Made by a program: the position numbers and the translations under genes. Below, piece by piece: positions 58,865-64,000 of a stretch of 64,000 nucleotides of DNA. This DNA comes from JARYGU01 sp033795365 (GTDB lineage Bacteria; Pseudomonadota; Alphaproteobacteria; Rhizobiales; Rhizobiaceae). Under the pieces are notes generated by a model. The model worked only from the letters and a program-made list of their open reading frames with translations. It did not search any database and was not told the DNA's origin. Position 1 is the stretch's first letter; each line of letters begins with the position of its first letter. Where the stretch lies: the NCBI GenBank assembly GCA_033795365.1, contig JARYGU010000002.1:248001-312000 (forward strand), written 5' to 3'.

Positions 58865-59716
58865 TCATCCCTTGACGGCTCCCATCGTCAGACCCGCGAT
58901 GAAGTGTTTCTGCATGAGGAAGAACATGATCACCGGCGGAACGGCGACGACGATCGTGCCGGCGGAAATCAGGTTCCAGGCGGAGACCCATTCACCGCGA
59001 AGATTGGCAAGGCCCGCCGTCACCGGTTTGACGCTGTCGCTGATGGTGAGCACGACCGCCCAGAAGTAATCGTTCCAGATGAAGGTAAAGAGCAGGATCG
59101 CCAAAGCGGCCAGCGCCGGGCGCACCAGCGGCACGACGACGTGCAGGAGCGTCTGGAAGGGTGTCGCACCCTCGGCACGCGCGGCCTGGAAGAGTTCGTC
59201 GGGCAGGGCCGCGATGAAATTGCGCATGAAGAGCGTGGCAAAGCCCGTCTGGAAGGCGACATGAAAGATGATCAGCGCCATCGTGGTGTCGTAGAGCCCG
59301 AGCTTTACCATGAGATCGCGAACCGGGATCATCATGATCTGGTGCGGCAGGAAGTTGCCGCCGACGAAGAGCGCGAAGACCAGCATGTTGCCGGGGAAGC
59401 GGTAACGCGACAGGACGAAACCGGCGAGCGTGCTGAGGATCAGCACGAAGATCACCGACGGCACCGTGATCACGAGGCTGTTGACGAAATACTGCGCCAT
59501 CGGCGTCTGCGTGAACACGGCGGTATAGTTCTCGACCAGACCGAATTCGGTCGGCCAGCCCCAGAGATTGCCGCCCATGACATCCTGCGTCGAGCGGAAC
59601 GAGGTCAGGATCACCGCGAAGAGCGGCGCAAGCCAGATGACGAGGATGCCGACGACAAGCGCGGCATAGGCGCGGCGTTGCCACACGGCGCTTTCGGGAA
59701 TGGGACGGGGATACAT
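58865..59716 (-). CDS. Sugar ABC transporter permease (MalG-like)
   Basis: Product of 283 residues with six helices and the EAA loop near the C-terminal half (DELFQAARAEGATPFQTLLHVVVPLVRPALAAL). The terminal segment MQKHFIAGLTMGAVKG is typical of MalG-type CUT1 permeases. The start ATG at 59716 shares one base with the stop of the preceding permease gene (TGATG), showing coupled translation. A longer frame extends through the upstream gene in another phase and is spurious. Confidence 0.93.
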   Translation of the reverse strand: MYPRPIPESAVWQRRAYAALVVGILVIWLAPLFAVILTSFRSTQDVMGGNLWGWPTEFGLVENYTAVFTQTPMAQYFVNSLVITVPSVIFVLILSTLAGFVLSRYRFPGNMLVFALFVGGNFLPHQIMMIPVRDLMVKLGLYDTTMALIIFHVAFQTGFATLFMRNFIAALPDELFQAARAEGATPFQTLLHVVVPLVRPALAALAILLFTFIWNDYFWAVVLTISDSVKPVTAGLANLRGEWVSAWNLISAGTIVVAVPPVIMFFLMQKHFIAGLTMGAVKG

Positions 59717-60600
59717 CAGCTTCCTCTTTCTTCCGCACGGATGATGCGCGTGAGGTACCAGGCGATGAACACGACCATGATGGCGAAGAGAACGCTGGCA
59801 ATGGCGGCGCCATAACCGAAGCGGTAGGAGAATATCGACTGCTCGAACATCTGATAGGCAAGTACCGAAGAGGAACCGAAGGGGCCGCCGCGGGTCATCA
59901 CGGAGATCATGTCGAAGGAGCGCAGCGCGCCGACGACCGTGACGGCGATCGCGATGAAGGTGACCTGCGTGAGCTGGGGCAGGACGATGTGGCGCAGCAT
60001 GTACCAGCCCCTGGCGCCATCGACCCGTCCGGCGCCGATGAGGTCTTCGCTGAGATTGTTGAGGCCTGCGAGATAAAGGACCATGCAGAAGGCGATCTGC
60101 GGCCAGAGCGCGGCGATCACCACGGCGAAGGTGACGAAGTTCTCGTCGGAGAGGACTGCCGGCGCGGTTGCGCCAAAGAAACGGAAGATCAGGGCAAGCA
60201 GCCCGAATTCCGGCGTATAGACCCAGGTGAAGACGACGCCGACGGCAACCGAAGCCAAAACCAGCGGAATGAAGAACAGCGACTTCATGAGCCGCATTCC
60301 GCGGATCTTCTGGTTGACGAGAAGCGCGATCGCCAGCCCGATGGGAGGCGCCAGCATGAACATCACCAGCCAGATCACATTGTTCTTGAGCGAGGTATAG
60401 AATTGCGGGTCCTGGAGAAGCTCGCGGTAATTGCCGAGGCCGATCCAGACCATCGGGCCGAAGCCGTCCCAATCATGGAGGCTGATCCACAGGCTCTGAA
60501 TGGAGGAGGCCAGAATGACAACGGTGAAGAGGACCGCTGCGGGCAGGATCAGGAGCGTCGGTGTCAACCACGACCGATGGCGCCGCCACAGGTTTGTCAT
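59716..60600 (-). CDS. Sugar ABC transporter permease (MalF-like)
   Basis: Product of 294 residues with six predicted helices and the EAA loop NLSEDLIGAGRVDGARGWYMLRHIVLPQL. The N-terminus WLTPTLLILPAAVLFTVVIL is the usual first helix of CUT1 permeases. With the MalG-like partner it forms the transmembrane channel of the importer. The substrate is presumably the galactoside cleaved by the GH42 enzyme; this is inferred from the operon. Confidence 0.93.
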   Translation of the reverse strand: MTNLWRRHRSWLTPTLLILPAAVLFTVVILASSIQSLWISLHDWDGFGPMVWIGLGNYRELLQDPQFYTSLKNNVIWLVMFMLAPPIGLAIALLVNQKIRGMRLMKSLFFIPLVLASVAVGVVFTWVYTPEFGLLALIFRFFGATAPAVLSDENFVTFAVVIAALWPQIAFCMVLYLAGLNNLSEDLIGAGRVDGARGWYMLRHIVLPQLTQVTFIAIAVTVVGALRSFDMISVMTRGGPFGSSSVLAYQMFEQSIFSYRFGYGAAIASVLFAIMVVFIAWYLTRIIRAEERGS

Positions 60601-60687
60601 CGTTGAGGATACCTTTTTTGAAAAACGGGGGCGGAGAACGACGCCGGAGAGCCGGGCCGAAGCCCGCTCCCCGTCGCCGGGAGGACG

Positions 60688-61959
60688 CTAGATCTTGAAG
60701 ATCCGGCGACGTGTTCCTTCGAGACGCGCAAGGATCGCGTCCCGGCGCTCGGGTTTCGCCATGAATTCCTGGAAGCCGACTAGTCCGGCCTGAGCCATGT
60801 CCGGATCGGTGTCGCGGTCGTAATATTGCGACGCGCCGGCCATGGTCTTCATGCTCTCCACCGCGGCATTGACCAGCGGATCGTCGCTTGGCGGCAAATC
60901 CGTGCGCGGCGGCACGTTGCCGGCGGGCTTGAGATAGGCGCCGAGGTTTTCCGGTCTGTAGAAATAGGCGATGAATTCGCGGGCACCCGCCTTGTTTTTG
61001 GCATTGGCCGGAATATGCACCGAGTTCAGCGAGAACTCCTCGTATCGGGGCAGGTTCGCATCTATGATGGGGAAGGGAGCAAATGTGAGCTGGCCAACGT
61101 CCTTTTCGGGAAAGGCATATTTCACGAACGCGCCGAGGTTCATCATCCCCGCCTTCTTCTGGGCAAGGAAAGCGCCTGCCTCCTGCCAGCCGAAGGATGT
61201 GTGGTCCGGGGTGAAGAAACCGAGCTTGATCAATTCCTCCCAGTGATCGAACACCGGCTTCAAGGCAGCGTCGGTGTACGCCATCTTGCCGTCCATCAGC
61301 GCAAGATGTTTGTCCAGCCCGTTGACGCGCAGGTTCATCTGATCGAACCAGCCTGCAGCCGGCCAGAGCTCCTTGGTGCCGATCGCTACCGGCGTCAATC
61401 CTGCAGACGTAGACTTCTGGCCAAAAGCGAGGAATTCGTCCCAGGTTTTCGGCATGGTAAGGCCGTGCTCGGCAAACACGTCCTTGCGATAGAACATGCC
61501 CCACATGGTGCCGCCGGTCGGAAGGCCGTACTGCTTGCCGTCGACGGTTACGGTGGCGGCGTTGGCGCCGAGCACGTCCTTGTATTTCTCTTTCTCGAAG
61601 AGATCGGAAATGTCGTCGAACAAGCCGCGATTGACGAAGGCCTTCATCCGGTTTCCAGAAAACCAGAAGCAGACATCCGGTGCGCCGGCGACGAGATAAT
61701 TACGGATTGCGGTCTTGTGCGCTTCGTGATCCATGTTGTTGATCACGACCTTTGTGCCGGATTCCTTTTGGAAATCGGCCGCGATGCGTCGCAAGACTTC
61801 CAGTGCGTTGGCGTTGTTTTCCGCCGAGATGACGGTCACCTCGGCTGCCTGTGCGAGCGCCGGCAGCGGAAAACCTGCAAGCGCGGCAGCGGACAAACCT
61901 CCGGCGCCCTTGAGAAACGTACGGCGCGTCGAGGATCTCTCGGTCCATTTGAATACCAT
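60688..61959 (-). CDS. Sugar ABC transporter substrate-binding protein
   Basis: Product of 423 residues. A twin-arginine signal is visible (SSTRRTFLKGAGGLSAAALAG), ending near LAQAAE. The mature protein has the type I solute-binding fold for sugars (VTVISAENNANALEVLRRIAADFQKE; PTGGTMWGMFYRKDVFAEHGLTMPKTWDEF; AGREFIAYFYRP-like end). Export through Tat means it folds before secretion. The ATG at 61959 has GGAGG eight bases upstream. It is the first gene of the eight-gene operon and is divergent from the ROK regulator. Confidence 0.9.
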   Translation of the reverse strand: MVFKWTERSSTRRTFLKGAGGLSAAALAGFPLPALAQAAEVTVISAENNANALEVLRRIAADFQKESGTKVVINNMDHEAHKTAIRNYLVAGAPDVCFWFSGNRMKAFVNRGLFDDISDLFEKEKYKDVLGANAATVTVDGKQYGLPTGGTMWGMFYRKDVFAEHGLTMPKTWDEFLAFGQKSTSAGLTPVAIGTKELWPAAGWFDQMNLRVNGLDKHLALMDGKMAYTDAALKPVFDHWEELIKLGFFTPDHTSFGWQEAGAFLAQKKAGMMNLGAFVKYAFPEKDVGQLTFAPFPIIDANLPRYEEFSLNSVHIPANAKNKAGAREFIAYFYRPENLGAYLKPAGNVPPRTDLPPSDDPLVNAAVESMKTMAGASQYYDRDTDPDMAQAGLVGFQEFMAKPERRDAILARLEGTRRRIFKI

Positions 61960-61998
61960 TCGTGCTTCCTCCCTATATGCGATCCAGACTTCACCTGC

Positions 61999-62010
61999 CA
62001 CCGATCGGTG
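61999..62010. promoter_or_regulatory. Candidate operator of the carbohydrate operon
   Basis: CACCGATCGGTG is a perfect 12-base palindrome 40 bases upstream of the binding-protein start, in the gap shared with the divergent ROK gene. It is a good candidate for regulator binding. Confidence 0.45.
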
Positions 62011-62101
62011 ACGACCGGCGCGTTATCTGCGGCAACGAACTCTCCTCCGGGCAAGGCGCCTGCCTGCCCGCTCCTGCAAAGATTCTCGATGCCTGCGGAT
62101 C

Positions 62102-62130
62102 GAACCGGATAATCGTCTCCGAGCCGGTTC
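62102..62130. promoter_or_regulatory. Second candidate operator in the shared control region
   Basis: GAACCGG (62102-62108) and CCGGTTC (62124-62130) form a perfect inverted repeat with a 15-base spacer. It lies 25 bases before the ROK gene start and could mediate autoregulation. Confidence 0.4.
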
Positions 62131-62155
62131 AGGTGTTGATCAGCGGAGGTATTCT

Positions 62156-63430
62156 ATGCATAAGGTTGGGCGTGACGCAATAATTAATTTACAAAATAAA
62201 GTAAGAAGCACCGTGAAGCTCAAAGGCGACCAAAGCACCGCGCGCGCAATGAATCGGCGGCTGATCCTGAACCTGCTGAGGCAGGAGGGGCCGCACAGCC
62301 GCGCCGACATAGCGGCGGCGACCGGCCTTAGCCCGGCAGCCGTAACCTTCGTCGTATCGGACCTCATCGAAGAAGGCTTGCTGATCGAGGGCAAGACCGT
62401 GGCCGGCTCGACGGGGCGTCGTCCCATTCCGGTCGATATCAACTATGCCAAGGGGCTTGCGATCGGCTTCAAGCTGATGGTCGGCTCCGTCGAATGCGTC
62501 GTCACCGATCTTGCCACCAATCCGCTCGGCTCCATGCGGCTTGCGCTCGAGGGGCATGATCCCGACCACATAGCGGACAGGCTGGCGGGGGCCGTTCCGG
62601 AGCTCGTTACGATGGTCGGGCGCCCGGATGCGCGGCTGGCCGGGATCGGAATTTCGATGCCGGGGGTTGTCGACAATCAAAAGGCGCTCTGTATCCGCAG
62701 CCATCGCTACAACTGGGACCACGTACCTCTGGGACGCATGCTGGCCGAACGGGTCCGGCTTCCGGTCTGGATGGAGGACGACACCAATGCCTATGCCATC
62801 GCGCAGCAGCTTTTCGGGGCGGGCCGGCAGCATTGCAACATGGCCGTTCTGGCGATCGGGGTCGGCATAGCGTGCGCTCTGGTCTTCGAAGGGAAGCTTT
62901 ATCGCGGAGCGAACGGTGCCGCAGGCAAATTCGGCCACGTGTCCTATGAAGAGAACGGCCGCAAGTGCGAATGCGGGAAACACGGATGCCTTATGGCCTA
63001 TTATTCGGTGCCGCGCATCCTGGATACATGGCGCGAGCGAACGGGACGCGGCGCGACGGAGGGTTTCCAGAGCTTTCTTTCGGCGTTGGAGCAGAGCGAG
63101 CCGCAAGCCGTCACCGCGCTCGAAGAGGCAGGGCGCAGCATCGGCCGGCATCTCGCGAACCTCGTCAACACCGTCGATCCCGAGGTCGTCGTCGTCGGCG
63201 GAGAGGCCGTGGCTTTCGGCGAAGCGTTGTTCGGCCCCTTGCGAACGGCTCTTGGCAAGGGAACGTTTCGCGCCGCGCCCCCCATTCTGCCGGACTGGGA
63301 AGACAATTCCTGGGCTCGGGGGGCTGCGGCGCTGGTAACGCAGAAGCTTTTCGACTTCGAAACCTCCGCGGGCGTGGCGGATGCAAGGCCGGATCGGATC
63401 CAGGACAAGGCCGAACTCAATCACAGTTAA
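62156..63430 (+). CDS. ROK-family transcriptional regulator
   Basis: Product of 424 residues: a winged helix (NRRLILNLLRQEGPHSRADIAAATGLSPAAVTFVVSDLIEEGLL, about residues 32-75), then a ROK sugar-kinase-like domain with GNGAAGKFGHVSYEE-like active-site region and the zinc motif KCECGKHGCL (about 273-282). ROK repressors such as NagC and XylR release DNA on binding a sugar. The ATG at 62156 has GCGGAGG six bases upstream, which outweighs a later GTG. It is divergent from the importer operon and very probably regulates it. Confidence 0.92.
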   Translation: MHKVGRDAIINLQNKVRSTVKLKGDQSTARAMNRRLILNLLRQEGPHSRADIAAATGLSPAAVTFVVSDLIEEGLLIEGKTVAGSTGRRPIPVDINYAKGLAIGFKLMVGSVECVVTDLATNPLGSMRLALEGHDPDHIADRLAGAVPELVTMVGRPDARLAGIGISMPGVVDNQKALCIRSHRYNWDHVPLGRMLAERVRLPVWMEDDTNAYAIAQQLFGAGRQHCNMAVLAIGVGIACALVFEGKLYRGANGAAGKFGHVSYEENGRKCECGKHGCLMAYYSVPRILDTWRERTGRGATEGFQSFLSALEQSEPQAVTALEEAGRSIGRHLANLVNTVDPEVVVVGGEAVAFGEALFGPLRTALGKGTFRAAPPILPDWEDNSWARGAAALVTQKLFDFETSAGVADARPDRIQDKAELNHS

Positions 63431-63517
63431 GCTAATGCCGCCGGATCAGCCGAGCCAATTCAATGCGTCTGGGCTCCGGAAGCCGAAGCGCCGATGGAAG
63501 TTCGCTTTTCAAGGAAA

Positions 63518-63544
63518 ATGCCGTGCCCGCAAGGGGCACGGCAT
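63518..63544. terminator. Bidirectional terminator
   Basis: ATGCCGTGCCC (63518-63528) pairs perfectly with GGGCACGGCAT (63534-63544) around a GCAAG loop. On the minus strand it is followed by TTTTCCTT, so it ends the hypothetical gene at 63565 and also the convergent ROK gene. Confidence 0.85.
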
Positions 63545-63564
63545 CGGACGTGGCGGAGCGCCGG

Positions 63565-63954
63565 TCAAGCCGGTCTGTGGCTCTGGTGCTCCGATTGATA
63601 ATGCTCGATGAAGGCTGCTACGCCGGCATTGCCATGCAGGCGGCGTTTGCGGACCAGAACGCCCATGACGCGCGCTCCGGTCGAAAAAGTCATGGCGGAG
63701 AGGGGGCCGTCGCCATCCCACGGTTTTGTCAGGCGATCGGTGATGGCCGAAAGCACTGTTTGCGGCACGATGTCGGTGCAGTTGCGCATCGCCTCGAAGA
63801 CGGTGCTGATCGGAACCAGGGTTCCCTGATAGGCCACGGTGGGTTCGGCCACTCCTTCGTCCCACTCGTCGAACGCATAGATCGCATCCCGAAACAGATG
63901 CTGAAGGGTGATGGGAGCATGTCCTTCGTAAAGGTCAGGCAGGAAATTCATCAT
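63565..63954 (-). CDS. Hypothetical protein
   Basis: Product of 129 residues, not assigned to a family. Visible segments include LPDLYEGHAPITLQHLFRDAIYAFDEWDEG, TVAYQGTLVPISTVFEAMRNCTDIVP and TFSTGARVMGVLVRKRRLHGN, with no signal peptide or helix. The ATG at 63954 has an ideal AAGGAG about ten bases upstream, and a strong terminator follows, so it is very likely a real, separately transcribed gene. Function unknown. Confidence 0.7.
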   Translation of the reverse strand: MMNFLPDLYEGHAPITLQHLFRDAIYAFDEWDEGVAEPTVAYQGTLVPISTVFEAMRNCTDIVPQTVLSAITDRLTKPWDGDGPLSAMTFSTGARVMGVLVRKRRLHGNAGVAAFIEHYQSEHQSHRPA

Positions 63955-64000
63955 TTTCTGTCTCCTTGTCGCAAGGGCCTTCGCACGTACTCCTGCATAT

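Noticed and set aside
58865..60472. A 535-codon minus-strand frame over both permease genes
   Set aside because: Only its C-terminal part is the MalG-like permease. The N-terminal part is the MalF-like gene read in another phase.

Overview
The window looks like a chromosomal segment of an alphaproteobacterium of the order Hyphomicrobiales (Rhizobiales), most likely Rhizobiaceae-like. The evidence is the high-GC coding style and the run of housekeeping genes thyA, a GST gene, a dihydrofolate reductase gene, hflK, hflC, a DUF2065 gene, a Do-family protease gene, serB/miaA, a chromosomal HerA-type ATPase and ilvB-ilvH. There are also many 4-base stop/start overlaps. No rRNA, tRNA, CRISPR array or transposase gene was recognised. 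The genus cannot be fixed from this sequence alone.

Bases 1 to about 23,600 are accessory. They hold a metal-resistance and defence island with mixed gene origins. From left to right it contains: the end of a DUF4238 gene; a MerR-controlled cation-efflux (CDF) gene coupled to a signal peptidase II gene; a conserved hypothetical gene; a Crp/Fnr regulator; a CpxP/Spy-like periplasmic protein; a CopZ-type copper chaperone; a two-gene SIR2-HerA module resembling known anti-phage systems; a Cus-type copper/silver RND efflux operon (Cys-rich protein, FixH-like, CusB, CusA, DUF411); a three-gene graspetide operon (precursor with three tandem cores, ATP-grasp ligase, membrane protein); a DUF4396-multicopper oxidase fusion; a possible 27-residue membrane peptide; a metallophosphoesterase; and a soluble FtsH-like AAA/M41 protease with a small coupled partner and a divergent double-HTH regulator. 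Three promoters (CDF, copZ, oxidase) share the 19-bp spacer and central dyad of MerR-type metal promoters. No CueR-like gene is present in the window, so the copper regulator must lie elsewhere.

Bases from about 23,900 to 51,400 are mostly core: nucleotide synthesis (thyA, dihydrofolate reductase), membrane protein quality control (hflKC, DUF2065, Do protease), serB and miaA with overlapping divergent start codons, HerA, and acetolactate synthase genes behind a leader-peptide attenuator (MKNHVAIILVVGTRMGRVV followed by a U-tract terminator). These are followed by an ECF sigma/anti-sigma pair, an AbrB transporter, a RecD-like helicase, a MerR-LuxR hybrid regulator, pdxJ, a qorB/HxlR pair, a racemase with a divergent Lrp-type regulator, a type II NADH dehydrogenase and a cold-shock protein.

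Bases 51,637 to 63,430 form a carbohydrate locus. An eight-gene minus-strand operon encodes a CUT1-type ABC importer, a GH42 beta-galactosidase, an unusual Gfo/Idh/MocA-aldo/keto reductase fusion, a second Gfo/Idh/MocA enzyme and a ThuA-domain protein. It is read divergently from a ROK-family regulator. A likely sugar source is an unknown beta-galactoside processed partly by oxidoreductive chemistry.

The strongest candidates for new biology are the graspetide operon at 14,345-16,331 and the FtsH-like protease module at 19,406-23,447. The SIR2-HerA pair is a recognisable but clearly relevant defence module.
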